A stretch of DNA of 64,000 nucleotides from Hortaea werneckii (GCA_037044905.1 JBAOKB010000051.1:1-64000), one strand, 5' to 3'. Positions 1 to 11,816 are shown, counted from the stretch's first letter. Made by a program: numbers and translations. The notes: a model not told the origin generated them from the letters alone.

Positions 1-460
1 TACCAACCTAGGCATCACGCCAGATGTCATCCGCCGACTGAAATCCATGGACGAAGCGACCCTGCGCCGAATGCAAGGCATGGACGAGGATATAATCGAG
101 CAGCTCCGCTCAGTCGAGATCGACGCTAGTGGGAACATTGTGATGAGAGATCAGAGGCCGGAGATTGGAATGATGGTCAGTCTGGATCACACCATCTACT
201 TTCACTCGCCCAAAGACTTCCGGGCGGACGAGTGGATGTTCACGGAGTGCGAGAGCCCGTGGAGCGGCGATGGGAGGGGACTCGTCATGCAGCGCATGTA
301 CACGCGGGAGGGAAGATTGGTGGCCACTTGTGTACAAGAGGTGAGTTTTCTGATTGTCCTTTGAATGGTCAAGTGAGTTGTGTGAGAAATTGATCTTGCT
401 GACTGTCTGTTACAGGGTGTTGTTCGCCTGAAACAGGACGGGCCTGCATCGAAGTTGTAG
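1..460 (+). CDS. Acyl-CoA thioesterase (TesB-like), 3' end only
   Basis: C-terminal part of a TesB/acyl-CoA thioesterase II-like protein; the 5' part lies outside the window. The frame is open from base 2. A 75 nt intron (341-415, GTGAGT...ACAG) falls between codons, and the last exon (416-460) encodes a short tail ending ASKL. The segments SLDHTIYFHSP and DEWMFTECESPW match the second hotdog fold of this family, where the catalytic Asp of the fold lies close to the DH pair. Such enzymes hydrolyse acyl-CoA to fatty acid and CoA, often in peroxisomes. The C-terminal SKL is a canonical PTS1 peroxisomal targeting signal, so a peroxisomal location is likely. The family call is firm; substrate range cannot be read. 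Confidence 0.85.
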
Positions 461-1071
461 GCGCTGGGCTTGATGTGAGCGGTGTCGCCTATCCACAAGG
501 CTTTCTCCCATGGCATTGGGAGTTAAGGGACTGGGAGTTCAGAGCATTTATTCATGTTGCAGCGTTCGACATCTTGAACTTCATTTTAGCGTTGGAGATG
601 TTGCGTCGCGCAACGAGGTTAGGCCGGAGATTGTGGTTACTGCTAAAGTGCACATCCTTCTCGCAGGCATGCGAATTATTATTGTTCTGTGTGTAATTCC
701 ATATGTACTTCAACTTTATGGTTGGATGTCAATTTTGCTTATTTTCCTGTGGTATGATACCCACTTCTACGAGCCCTCAAATGCCCCGCCATCATGTGAA
801 GACGAAGCGGCTCCGTCATCGGCGCTGCACCCCGCAACCCAAGTCCAAATTCTTTAGGTTCAGTCACACGGAACCGCAAAACAGTCATTGGGTGTTTCAC
901 CACAGCTCAAAATCCAGTGTCTTTGCCCCATTTCGTGTGAGAATTTGTATCCCAAAGCATTTTGGGTGGACTTCTTTGGTTCAATTCGCCGCTGTAACAT
1001 AGTTCACCACTTGACTGCCTGGCCGTGATCGGCTTCACCAGGATCCCGCAGGACAGCGCTCGTAATTCGCC
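461..1071. other. Intergenic: thioesterase 3' end and LEU4 promoter
   Basis: About 610 bp between two genes on the same strand. Short open frames here have no recognisable protein features. No TATA box or perfect Leu3-type CCGG-N4-CCGG site was seen. Confidence 0.5.
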
Positions 1072-3111
1072 ATGCCGATGCTCAAGGACCCAAGCAAGAA
1101 GTACAAACGCTTCCAGCCGCTTCACCTTCCAGACAGGCAATGGCCTTCCAAGGTAGTGGACAAGGTCCCTCGCTGGCTGGCCACCGACCTCCGTGATGGC
1201 AACCAATCTCTCGTAGACCCCATGGACGGAGACCAGAAATGGCGCTATTTCCAGATGCTCGTCAAGCTAGGCTACAAGGAGATCGAGATTGCCTTCCCCA
1301 GCAGCGGAGGCACCGATTACGATTTCACAAGGCGCCTGGTGACCACACCAGGCATGGTACCGGACGATGTCTGGCTGCAGGTCCTAAGCCCGTGCCGGAA
1401 GGAACTGATCAAGCCTACAGTGGAGAGTCTGAGGGGTAGCAAGAAGGCTATTCTGCATCTCTACCTGGCGACGAGCCCATGCTTCCAGCAGATTGTCTTC
1501 AATATGACCAACGAGCAGAGCAAGGCGTTGGCAGTAGAGTGCACTAAATACGCTCGATCCATAACCAAGGATGCCCCCGACTGCGGCGGCGTAGAAGAAT
1601 GGGCTTACGAGTTCAGTCCAGAGACTTTCTCCGATTCGAGTCCCGAATTTGTAGTCGAGGTCTGCGAGGCCGTCAAGGAAGCCTGGGGACCGACCAAGGA
1701 GAACCCAATTATCTTCAACCTGCCTGCCACTGTGGAAATGAGCACGCCAAACGTGTACGCCGATCAAATTGAGTACTTCTGCCGCAACATCAGTGAGCGC
1801 GAGAAGATTTGTGTCTCGCTGCACCCACACAATGACCGGGGCTGTGCGGTCGCAGCCGCTGAGCTTGCACAGATGGCTGGTGCCGACAGAGTAGAGGGTA
1901 CGCTGTTTGGCAATGGCGAGAGAACTGGCAATGTTGATCTGGTTACTCTGGGTCTCAACCTGTACACGCAAGGCATCCACCCAGGCATTGACTTCTCCGA
2001 CTTGAACTCCGTCATTGATATTGTGGAGAAGAGCAATAAGATCCCGGTGCACCCACGACAGCCGTACGGTGGTCAACTGGTCGTCTGTGCCTTCTCTGGC
2101 TCACACCAGGACGCCATCAAGAAGGGCTTTGTAGCACGCGAAGCCGCCGGGCTTTCGAAAGAAGATCCGTGGACTATGCCTTACCTCCCTCTGGATCCAG
2201 AAGACATTGGCCGTACATACGAAGCTATCATTAGAGTCAACTCACAATCTGGCAAGGGCGGTGTGGCCTGGATCATTAAACGCACTTTGGAGCTTGATCT
2301 GCCCCGAGGTCTCCAGGTTGCGTTCTCCAAGATCGTGCAGCGAGAGACTGACATGCTTGGGCGTGAGCTGCTGCCGAATGAGATCAAGGATCTCTTTGTT
2401 GACGCCTACCACTTGAACCGCAACCCAAGATTCAGCTTAGTCGACTACAACATTTCAGCCGACCGATCAGCATCCCCAGCCCCACCACAGGAGGGCAAGA
2501 CAGCTTCTTCTCGCAACCTTCGCCGAAAGTTCGACGGCATTATCGAAATCGACGGTACCGAGCACCGAATCTCAGGCACCGGCAACGGCGCTCTTTCGGC
2601 CTTGGCAAATGCGCTCAAGACGCTCGGTATCGACCTTGACATCTCGGATTACAAGGAACACGCCATTGAACGCAAGGGTGCTGAGGCTAAGGGTCGCGAC
2701 GTGCAAGCCGCAACCTTCATCGAGTGCACGGCTTCTGGCCAGGCACAGAAAGTGTGGGGCGTTGGCATCCACGAAGATGTGGTTCAATCGTCTCTGTTTG
2801 CTCTCTTGTCCGCTGCATCTTCAGTAAGTCTCTCCTTTCAAAGCACTTTCTCACTGCCTTGCAAAGGGTTTATCGCTTACCATTCTTCACAGTTCCTGAG
2901 CTCAAGACCAAGCACACCAGTGCCGTTCAAACCTAAGAAGTCTGACGCACAGTCCCTGGATGTCCCTGGCTCAGGTGTCAGCCAGTTGGCAAAGGAGATG
3001 AATGGCGCACCTGCGTCTGCACCAGATGCGGTCGAGAAGCTCGAGGCCGCAGTGCAGCAGCAAGAGTCCATGCCACAGGTTGAGGGAGGTGCGAATGGGA
3101 AAGCCTCTTAA
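1072..3111 (+). CDS. LEU4: 2-isopropylmalate synthase
   Basis: Catalyses the first committed step of leucine synthesis, joining acetyl-CoA and 2-ketoisovalerate. The HMGL-like TIM barrel carries RDGNQSL (residues 41-47) and the metal-binding HPHNDR motif (about 251-256); the C-terminal region is the LeuA allosteric/dimer domain, where leucine feedback acts. A 69 nt phase-0 intron (2824-2892, GTAAGT...CACAG) is likely: removing it joins LLSAASS directly to FLSSRP and gives 656 residues, compared with about 619 for the yeast enzyme. Because the intron is a multiple of three without stops, the unspliced frame (679 residues) is also open. The start ATG gives the usual MPMLKDPSKKY opening; no clear mitochondrial presequence is visible. 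The tail is Ala/Gln-rich. Family assignment is secure. Confidence 0.95.
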   Translation: MPMLKDPSKKYKRFQPLHLPDRQWPSKVVDKVPRWLATDLRDGNQSLVDPMDGDQKWRYFQMLVKLGYKEIEIAFPSSGGTDYDFTRRLVTTPGMVPDDVWLQVLSPCRKELIKPTVESLRGSKKAILHLYLATSPCFQQIVFNMTNEQSKALAVECTKYARSITKDAPDCGGVEEWAYEFSPETFSDSSPEFVVEVCEAVKEAWGPTKENPIIFNLPATVEMSTPNVYADQIEYFCRNISEREKICVSLHPHNDRGCAVAAAELAQMAGADRVEGTLFGNGERTGNVDLVTLGLNLYTQGIHPGIDFSDLNSVIDIVEKSNKIPVHPRQPYGGQLVVCAFSGSHQDAIKKGFVAREAAGLSKEDPWTMPYLPLDPEDIGRTYEAIIRVNSQSGKGGVAWIIKRTLELDLPRGLQVAFSKIVQRETDMLGRELLPNEIKDLFVDAYHLNRNPRFSLVDYNISADRSASPAPPQEGKTASSRNLRRKFDGIIEIDGTEHRISGTGNGALSALANALKTLGIDLDISDYKEHAIERKGAEAKGRDVQAATFIECTASGQAQKVWGVGIHEDVVQSSLFALLSAASSVSLSFQSTFSLPCKGFIAYHSSQFLSSRPSTPVPFKPKKSDAQSLDVPGSGVSQLAKEMNGAPASAPDAVEKLEAAVQQQESMPQVEGGANGKAS

Positions 3112-3324
3112 GAACAGACAGCCAAGCTTTGTTGAGGTGTTTTGGCGTGGATGATACCTAAAAGTACGCTGGATCTGTTTGCGAGCGGCATGTATTCAGC
3201 ATCATACGAACTAGCTTGCTGATTTGATTTGAATGAAAATGTACAATTTACTGTTGGCCTTTACTACCTTCACACGATCTGGTCAACTGTCCTCATTCTG
3301 CGATCTTTTGTACCTTATCGCTCC

Positions 3325-5923
3325 TTATGGTGCTCCCAGGAACGTCCAATCGAGATCCTTGCTATCCATGTCCATTCCTCTCACCTTGATGGTCTGTTCG
3401 TCACCTGGCACAACGTCCAGCGCACTGTCCGTCACAAGTACTCCCTCTCGCTCCTCGAAGACAAGTCCTTTGGTCGGCTTCTTGGCCCTCACAGCAATTG
3501 TGCCATTTTCCGACTCGACGCTCACACCCCGATCGGTAAAGTCAAGATACTTCAATGGCTGCGGCCAGTCGCAGTCGCGAGACACCAGCTCGTGGTTCAC
3601 CCAGATGCGGGCTGAAAGAACGTGGGGCTCTTCTCGCTCGTTGTCAATGACGCCCTGGAATAGCTCTGTCGTGCCGTTGGGTGCGATGCGGACACCTTTC
3701 AAAACCACTTTGTCTTTAATGTCATGGCCAGTAGCAATACTGATGTAGCGCAGCTCCATCGATGCGGTCATCTCCTCCAGCTGACTGCTTGCAACCCAGC
3801 ACTCATACTTCGACTGCTTTGCAGGCCTAGCATGTACCGCGCTCCAATCATGATGCTCCCTTCTCACTGCGATGGCCACCGGAGCCAGCGCTCGACGCAT
3901 GACGTAGTAAGCCGGCTTCTTACGTAGGAAGTAATCGACAATGGCCCAAGAAGTAACCGGCCAGCAGTCGTTGAGTTGCCAGACCAAGGCGCCTCCGCAG
4001 AGCCGCTTCTGACCCCATTGCCGTCGCCAACCTCTATATGCGAACATCAATGCCTCAGCCTGACTCAATTGCGTGAGATGTATGAACTTTTCAAGCTCCG
4101 TCCTAGTCCGGAAGTTCTCAACAAGATACGTCGCTATCCTGCGTTCATGTCCGTCCGCTTTGTTGTGAAAGTCGATCATATGGCTTTGCGGGTAGAGCTG
4201 GGACATATCCGTGACGAAGTACTTGATAGTGTCGATGTGCGGGAAGGCTTCCATGCCAAACTCGCTGTTGAACCGGCCACCCAGTTGGTCGAAGATCTGA
4301 TATTTCTCTTGAGTGCCGTGCCATACGTTCCTAGAGCGAATTGGTTAGTAGGGCTTCCACAGGGGTTGAAAAGTTTTCAGAAATACCATTGATGCATGTC
4401 GCCAACGGTCTGATCGGAGGTGATCTTGCCATCACCCCATGGTGATCCGGGATGATACGGAACATGCGGACAGTGAGCGGCGACAACATCTGGCAATAGC
4501 TTCTCGTAGATATATCGTGCCGGGAAGTCCGTCTTCAGCCAGCTCTGCGGGTCCTTGTCTTTATAGTCATACGTCAAGCCGCTCGATTCCTGGACCTGGT
4601 AATCTTCATTATTGCCTGCAAATACGGCAAGACATGGATGATGCCGCAAGCGTCTCGTCTGGCAAACAGACTCCTGTTCAATCGACTTCAGCATGGCCGG
4701 ATAGGCTGGATAGTTGCCGCACGCAAACATGAAGTCTTGCCAAACCAGAATACCAAGCTCGTCGCAAATCTCGTAGAAGACGTCTTCTTCCCAAATTCCT
4801 CCACCCCATATCCGAATCATGACTTGGTACCCATCGACCATCATTTGCAGCCACTTCCGGTACCTCGCCGCCGTGATCCTGGGGGTGAAGCTATCGGCAG
4901 GAATCCAGTCTGAACCACCGCAAAACACGTCCACACCATTAATGTGGAAATAGAACGACTTGCCAACTTCATCGGTATCCTGGACAAGATCTAATTTACG
5001 GAATCCAGTACGCTTGGAGAGGCTGTGCAGCATGTCGGGTCCATCCAGTAGACTTGCAGTGACGGTATAGAGCGGCTGAGCACCGTAGCCATGAGGATAC
5101 CAGAGTTTCGGCTTCTTGACAATGAACTCCACAGCTGCCTTGCCGTCATCGTCGACGTCGGCAATCCCGTTGAACACTTGTACACCATCGAGCGCGGCAG
5201 CAAACTCCACCTGCTTGCCAGGCCCTTCAACAGCTGCTTGGATGGTGCCACGGACAGATTGAAGATCACCAGCAACATCGTAATCGACTCGCATATGCTC
5301 GATTCTTGCATGATAGCTCTCTAGTCGGACTTCACGCCACGGGCCACAAGTCATTAGTTCCGGACCCCAATCCCAGCCCCAGTGATACTGTGCCTTCCTT
5401 ACAGCAAGCCGGGAGACGTCCCCGTTGAAACCAACCCATCGGTGCTGGGGATGAGCGTCCCTGATCTTCCGTGCTTCGAGCAAAGCGGGTTTGAATTCGA
5501 TCTCAAGGTTATGCGGTCCCTGCTGCATCAGTTGCCGGGAAATGTCCACTCGGTGCATGATGAACATGTTGTCACTTTGCAAGATGACATTGCCATCCAT
5601 TCTGACTGTGGCGAAAGTATCCAGGCCGTCGAACGCCAGAACATGCTTCATGCCCCTCTGGTTCGGAGTTACAGAAGGCAGTGTGACTTTGTAGCTCCAG
5701 GTCTTCTCAGCGACCCACTGACACTGAAGCTCATTGAAGCCGAGGAATGGATCTGGGATCCTATTACTCCGTCAGCGATCCGGCAAGGAGCAGCGCTCAT
5801 GACTTACAGTTTGTTGTCCAACAAGTCCAGATGGACGTTGGTTGGAACACGTGCAACAGGATGCCATTCTTGTGTATCTGTTTGCTTGAAGGACCAACCG
5901 GTCTCGAGTTTGACGACGTCCAT
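3325..5923 (-). CDS. Beta-mannosidase, GH2 family (MndB-like)
   Basis: Hydrolyses terminal beta-1,4-mannose from manno-oligosaccharides. Three exons: 5808-5923, 4387-5760 and 3325-4330, with introns of 47 nt (5761-5807) and 56 nt (4331-4386). The product is 831 residues, typical for fungal beta-mannosidase B. Visible GH2 features are the N-terminal jelly-roll region opening MDVVKLETGWSFKQ, the acid/base Glu in AGNNED (about residue 424), and the nucleophile Glu in NSEFGMEAF (about residue 520, just after the second intron). The first exon is needed for a proper N-terminus. No signal peptide is seen, which fits the intracellular B type rather than secreted MndA. It is convergent with LEU4, about 210 bp apart. 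Confidence 0.93.
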
Positions 5924-6384
5924 CGTTGTATCTTCCACCACCTTCGGTCAATGGCAAACGAACAATAAGTACTGAATTCTCAGAGTTGAGTATGAAGCAA
6001 GCAATGACCTTCTGCTCTAAGGGAGGTGAACTCTCCCGAACGCCATGAATCCGCCACAAACAACGGTCTGAACTTATTTGATTCACATTAGCCCGGGTTT
6101 GTATGAAGGCGGAAGGATTTCCCGTCGATCCGTTCGAAGTTGATGCGCTTCTTAGGCGTGGGTGGAGCTCTCCGGGAGGTGGGAGCTCAGAGCGGGGAGA
6201 CTTCTTGGCAATCGCATGACCAATTGCCGCCCGGTTAAACAATAATATCAAGTCCGAAGCGATGAAAAATGAAGACACGAGAAGAGAATGAACGGAAACG
6301 CTCTCAGAGATAGATCTCAAATGCTTTAGTGCGTTTTCAAGAAGCGCAGTTAATCCTCAAATCAGATTTGAGGATGCTTGGTAA
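5924..6384. other. Intergenic: beta-mannosidase promoter, DUF1989 3' end
   Basis: About 460 bp. It contains a perfect 11 bp inverted repeat at 6353-6375, listed separately. No convincing TATA box or gene was seen. Confidence 0.5.
6353..6375. repeat. Perfect 11 bp inverted repeat
   Basis: The arm ATCCTCAAATC (6353-6363) is followed by one base and then its exact reverse complement (6365-6375). It lies just past the stop codon of the DUF1989 gene. It could be a dimeric regulator site or a 3' end element; function is inferred only. Confidence 0.8.
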
Positions 6385-7275
6385 CTACTTGCTGGAGGCC
6401 TCACCACTCGGCACTGTAAGACCATGCATGCCCGAATACTTCGGACAAGACGGCTCGCTCCAATGCTGCAGAACACCATCATCCTTCAACCTAAACACTT
6501 CCACCTGTAAAGGACGACAACAGTCCAACATACTCTTCCACTCACCACCGTCCCCTTCCTCGCCACCACCTCCTTCGCCAAAAGACCAAGCGCTAAGATC
6601 ACCCCCCGGACAGGTCGACAAGGCCATAAGAAGCGGTTGCTCGGCGAAGAATTCAATAAAATCTCCTTCCTTGGCCGGAGAAGCCTCCATGAAATACTTC
6701 CCTTCATCATTCAGCCCGGTCACCTGAAAGACATTGATAACATCATGAACGTCGAATTCCGTGAGGCCGTAGGGTAAGACCGCCCGAGTGAGGTTCGAAT
6801 GGCAGTGGAAATCGTACGAGTCCCCTGTCAGCATGGTATTGACATAGGGATCGCATCTGGTGCCGAGTAGATCGTGACACCGGCCGCCAAAGCGATCGAC
6901 GCCGTAGCCGCTGAGGGAGTCGGCAATGATGGTGCATAAGGGGCGGAGGTAAGGGAGACAAGACCATAGGCGGTCGAAGGTGGACAAGTGACTGGCGTGA
7001 AGCTGTCTTGTTCGGGAGGCCCAGAAACGTTCCCGAGGGTTGTCAAGTCGCCAGATGTTGAGGTCGCCGACTTGAGGTCCTTCTGGGGTGCTGATGCGGA
7101 CGATCGCACCGGCAGGGACTTTCCATGCTCGCCCGGATCTGATGGGCAGGACAAACGATTCGATCTGTTCGCGTCCTGCCTGGGCAACTGAAGTGTAGAA
7201 TTCCTTGTCGGCATGAAGTATTGATCCGGGCGTTGCCTGGTACGCCGGAGGTGGTGGAGCGTTTGCAGAAGCCAT
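6385..7275 (-). CDS. DUF1989 (urea carboxylase-associated-like) protein
   Basis: Single-exon gene of 296 residues. The core matches the DUF1989 family: a beta-rich part with VPAGAIVRIS and QVGDLNIWR, then GGRCHDLLGTRCDPY and the conserved YDFHCHSNLTRAV block, followed by FDVHDVINVFQ and FIEFFAEQPLLMALSTCP. In bacteria relatives sit beside urea carboxylase or guanidine/urea genes; fungal members are of unknown role. The Cys/His-rich DFHCHSNL segment looks like a metal or substrate site, which is inference. A Gly/Glu-rich loop (GEGGGGEEGDGG) near the C-terminus is probably disordered. No urea pathway genes are nearby. Family assignment is confident, function is not. Confidence 0.82.
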   Translation of the reverse strand: MASANAPPPPAYQATPGSILHADKEFYTSVAQAGREQIESFVLPIRSGRAWKVPAGAIVRISTPEGPQVGDLNIWRLDNPRERFWASRTRQLHASHLSTFDRLWSCLPYLRPLCTIIADSLSGYGVDRFGGRCHDLLGTRCDPYVNTMLTGDSYDFHCHSNLTRAVLPYGLTEFDVHDVINVFQVTGLNDEGKYFMEASPAKEGDFIEFFAEQPLLMALSTCPGGDLSAWSFGEGGGGEEGDGGEWKSMLDCCRPLQVEVFRLKDDGVLQHWSEPSCPKYSGMHGLTVPSGEASSK

Positions 7276-7507
7276 GTTGTCTAGCGACTAGAGTGGCAAT
7301 AGACCTGCTTTTGCTTTGTAGCGTCTGTTTGGATTGGTATCGGAATGCATTGGGCGATAGCTGGCGACAAGGAGATAGGCCCGAAATCGGCCAAAATACG
7401 TCATAACACGCCGTCTGACTGCCCGTTGATAGCCGCTTAAACTACATTACAACGTTATAAGTGGATAGACCTGTCGGTCGCCAAAACATTAATCAGGTAG
7501 ACTACTT

Positions 7508-10500
7508 TCATTTCCGTCCGGAGGCAGGTTGCTGCGTAGACGTACTAGCCCCAGCCGAGGCGTCAACGCCAGTGGTGGTGCTAGCAGGATCAAACATGCT
7601 CAGATTGAGATCATGAGTGGGATATGAATCAAACCAAGGCATCATGTCCAATCCGAGCATACTCATGTCGACGTCTTGCGACTGGATCATCATGTCGCCA
7701 AAATTCTGTGAATCCAGCTGACCGAAATACGGATTCCCAAAGTTGCTAGCGGCCATGTCGCCCGGGCCTTGTGTTAGCGGGTAATTGTTAGGAGGGTCCA
7801 CTGACGAGCCCTGGTTGGTGAAAGGCAAAGAGTTACTGCCAGGAGTCTGATGGCTACTGCTGTTTGGTTGCGTGTACGGCGAGCCCAGGCCTAAAAGAAG
7901 ATCGGCATCTGCGGCTGAGACGCCACTCGCCGTGCTTGGATAGTCGACGAGCGGTGGTCTCTGTGATCGTTGCGCACCACCAGTTGAAACGGTGCGTGTA
8001 TGCTGTGGATATTGTTGCCCTGAAATAGCATTGCCGGCATCATACTCGGTAGGGTTGAACCCCGAAGGCGCTGATTGACCTCGAGCTGGCTGGTTGCCTG
8101 ATGCGCTAGGATAATGCCATGCGAGATTGGTATTTGGAGAGTCCATGGTGCCAGTCAACGTCCAGCCGATTGCTGAAGAAGGTCAGTATGGCTGTCTGAA
8201 GTTGATAAATAAGGGAACTCACCTTGGCTAGGGCCAACACTAGGGCTTCCCGAACCAGTATCGAAGGGCTGTTGTTTGAACAGAGGCGGTGGGTTGTTAT
8301 GATAAGCACCCCAACTCAGTTTTCTTCTCCATCCGGGTGACGTGAAGCTAGCATCTGGTCGAGGGCGCTCCATTGAGCTTTCGCCTTCCTCTGCCGTGTA
8401 AAGTAGAGGATCTCCCACTCCTTCGAATTTCTGGTCCAGTACGGTCAAAATGTACTTGGTACCTCCCCAATAGGTCTCCACTGATTGCAGCGCCTTATAG
8501 CACAGCTGATAATGCTGACTCGCCGCCGTTGCCAATAGAGTATGTCTTGCCAATGCCTTCTGATCAATGGGAAAATTTGGCGTGCGTCGACCACTTGAGC
8601 CGTTGCCGGGCTTCTTACCATTCTGCGAGTCGCCGTTTGATGATTTGCCACTGTCTGACCGCTTGTTAGGGCTGCCCGAGCGCGATTGCTCCTTTGATGT
8701 GGCTGTCTGCTCTGCAGTCTCTTTTAGAAACGCACAAGCAGCAATGTAAATCGGCTGGGTGGTGAAAGGGTTTCCGAGGCTGGCCTTTGCGTCCATCAGC
8801 TGGGAGTAAGACAGAATGTCGGCAATCGTTTTGGCCGAGGACATAGAGAGTTGTTGACTGTTCGGGAAAAGTTGCAGGATATGACCTTCGAAGGTCTTGA
8901 GAAGAGTGGGCTGGTGCAGCAGTACAATCAGGGTGTGGAACCAGAAGTGCAACAGCACGAAGTTGGTGCCCTCGCCAGCCTTCATGTAGTGCTGAAAGTT
9001 GACGGCGTCGAAGTGAAGGCGCGGAGAAAGCCCCTGGTAGAAATTGGTGACTTGGCTCTCCATAGCCGCAAGACGCTTTGGTGTCTCTGGAGTGATGTCT
9101 GAAGGCTCTTTGATGCAATTTAGAAGGTCCGCCACCCGTCCGTACAAATGCACAATCCGTATTAAAGCTGGGAAGGGGGCGGGCCATCCGGTCTTCGGGT
9201 CTGTCTCGTCCAGTGAAGGGAAAGACAGCTCGATATCCTTGTCTCGCAGTGTGCTACGTCGTCCGGTGCCTGATGACACAACGCGGTCAAGGAAGAAGAT
9301 CGCCCAGAATGTGTCAACACGCTCTTGCTCAACAGCCTCCTGCTCGCTCTCATCCTGAGAAGCCTTGTCAGATGATTTTGGAGAGACGTCCTGATGTCTG
9401 CTGGACTTTTCCACCGGGCTTGGGATGTTGCCATCACTATGCGAGTCCTGTTTGACCATTCTCGGTGTGGGACCACTTTTGCCTCTGTACTTCAGTCCCT
9501 CCAGCTTATGCATGCCTAAGTCCTCCGCCATGCGAATGGCGATGCCCAAATACATCCACAAACCGCTGTCTCTGCTCTCTCCAAATTCGTTGTAAGCCAG
9601 AAGCAGCGCAGCTTGCACTGCAGCAGGTGTCGGATACGCAAAGGCATCCACCAATGCAACCTTTGCTCTCCGTGCGAAGGCATGTCCGTAGTCCGACGGT
9701 GAGAGCTTCGCGTCTTCATGAGGCTGCTGAGTTAGCAACTGGTGATTTGAGAAACGTGCAGCGAGCGCACAGACAGCGTCGACCAGAATCGCGTCGACCT
9801 GCTTTTCTTGAAGGTCGCGCAGGAAACGATCGTGTTGGAGAAAATGGTAATTACAGCCCAGATGAGTGAAGAAGGTGTTGGCGAGGTGAGTAATGAGTTC
9901 GCTTGGAGGCATAGGCGAGGTATCGTAGAAGGGCAAGTTCAGTGGCGTGCGCACATCGGACTCCACGGCTGTGGGGGTGGTTGTGTACAGAGAAGAGACT
10001 CGTTGCTCGGCGGGATTGGAGTTCCCGAGGGATGGCGAGAGCATGCCATCAGTAGATGAGCGCCCCATCGGATCGGTGTCGTTTCGCTTGATTTTGACCA
10101 CCATCTGTTTGAAGCCAGGCATGATTGCAGTCGGGCCTAGCCAGCGGAAATAGGGCATGCGGTTGCGCGATACAGAAAAGAGCGGCTCGGGGCCGGGATG
10201 TGAGTCCAGGTCTGGATGGGAGTGGGCAGTCACAGCCAATTCAGGGGCGCGCGGACTGGTCGTCGCCGCCGGCGCATCGGGAGGAGAGGGTCCACCCGGC
10301 TTGGAGCTGGAGCTCGAGGTGGTGGTGGTGGTGGTGGCGGCGGTGGCGGCGGCGGCGGCGGCATCGGATGCTTCAGCATGGGACAGCGCTGGATGGAACG
10401 TGTCCGCATCTTTCTCCCGTTCCAGCCTCGTGTCCGGCGGAGACTTCCGCTTCGCTCTTTCCACCCGCTGCTTCTCCTTGACTTCGGGCGCCTGCCGCGT

Positions 10501-10889
10501 GTTGACTTCGGACATGGATCGCTTCCGTCCATCGCCATCCGGTTCGGTGTTGTACCCGGCGCATTCCAGCTTGTTCTGTTTGCACGTGTCGCAGGTCGGA
10601 CGTTCGCCGGAGCAGGCCGTCTTGCGCTTGCGGCAGGTCAAGCATGCCGCGCCTATGCGCCGCCTGGTCGAGAAGCGTTAGCTGCGCATCGCAACGGGAG
10701 AGAGTATTGGCAGTCGTGATGATAACGAAGAGCATACCTTTTCGGATGCGGCGCACCATAGTTGGTCACGAATCGCAGCGCCTTCGGCTGGCCACCTTTG
10801 TTGTGGTGGGCTGCTGCTGCGGCTGCCGATGTTGTTGTCGATGATGATGATGATGCATGGTCGCCTTCGGGTTGTAACCCGGCGTTCAT
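7508..10889 (-). CDS. Zn2Cys6 transcription factor with fungal_trans domain
   Basis: Large nuclear regulator of 1085 residues. Exons are 10738-10889, 8223-10663 and 7508-8172; introns are 74 nt and 50 nt. The first splice is essential because it creates the basic run KRRRIGAACLTC before the binuclear cluster, with six Cys at residues 58-85 spaced 2-6-6-2-6. After a long Ser/Thr/Ala/Pro-rich linker comes a fungal_trans middle homology region with FFTHLGCNYHFLQHDRFL, VCALAARFS and MYLGIAIRMAEDLGMHKL. The last exon is Gln/Ser/Pro-rich with acidic patches (DVDMSMLGLDMMPW), typical of activation domains. A GGTGGC repeat (10316-10364) encodes a Thr/Ala run. The regulated pathway cannot be inferred from neighbours. 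The initiator ATG at 10889 is the only good candidate in exon 1. Confidence 0.9.
10316..10364. repeat. GGT/GGC trinucleotide repeat inside the regulator
   Basis: Triplet run that encodes Ala and Thr residues in the linker of the Zn2Cys6 protein on the minus strand. A likely site of length variation between isolates. Confidence 0.7.
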
Positions 10890-11816
10890 ACTTTGTCAGG
10901 TCTGCGCTCCCTCAGCGTGCTGTCGCATTAGGCCTGAGCCTAGGCCTGCTCTTGCAGTCGTCGTTCGTACAACAGGATAGCGGCCTCCTTTGTCATTGGC
11001 GGCACAGCACCACATGCAATGATGTACCGGGTACCGTTCCCTCGGGGGATCGTTCAGTTCAGGGTCGCAGGTAATAGTGAGGGGTTATTCCGTCCGGGTC
11101 TTGGGACTGAAGTCTGATGAATGAGTTGTTGCGCAACGAAGCTGTCAATGCGGCGTGTCTGAAAGAATCCAGGGCGATGTTCTGGCCTCGGTCATCACTG
11201 CACCGTAGGTAGTAGTGTTGACCTATACCTCCAGTAGCTCCGGCGTCCCCACTGATGGGCGGCAACACCGTCCACACTGGGCCGCCGATAGCTCGTACCG
11301 GGACTTTCGGGCGGACAGCCGACAGAGTTGCAGAGAGGCAGTTTAGCCGACTCGCCAAGTCCAGCAGGTTTCGGGGGGAGGACGGAAGGTCAAGCGGCGG
11401 CGCGAATACTGACGGGAGCCTCAAGCTGGACGGCGACACAGGCGATGAAGATGGTGACGGAGGGAGAAGAGCGGCGGCACGCTCTTTTATTGTAGAACCG
11501 GTCTGACCTCACCGCAACACGTGGAACTGATCATCATATTCTGCGGATACTTACCATCCAGTCCCCACCGCTTTGCTACGCTGTTCTTTATCCATTCGAT
11601 TGCCGTTGGGCGGATCGTTCATTGTGACCCAGAAAATAATCAGCCACAGAACCCGCGTCGATCCTGACACGAGCCTAAGGCCGAAGTTTGTTTCCCGGAA
11701 CGAACATCGCTACATACCTACTCCCAGTCTGTTGGTCTTGATTCCGGCAGTGTACATCGGATGCACATGCGGTGATACCCTCGTCGCCTTTTTCGCGCAT
11801 CACTCGCTCTTCTACG
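10890..11816. other. Divergent promoter between the Zn2Cys6 gene and ATP12
   Basis: About 930 bp. Includes a minus-strand open frame at 11059-11439 (126 codons) without recognisable features, and the small palindrome GTACCGGGTAC near 11025. No clear TATA box. Confidence 0.5.

Noticed and set aside
1384..2076. 230-codon antisense frame inside LEU4
   Set aside because: Mirror of the coding frame of a well-conserved gene; no independent features.
5772..6320. 182-codon minus-strand frame upstream of the beta-mannosidase
   Set aside because: Its end overlaps mannosidase exon 1 in another frame and it lacks recognisable features; treated as promoter DNA.
6783..6800. GGTTCGAAT resembling a tRNA B box
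   Set aside because: Lies within the DUF1989 coding sequence; no matching A box or cloverleaf arms.
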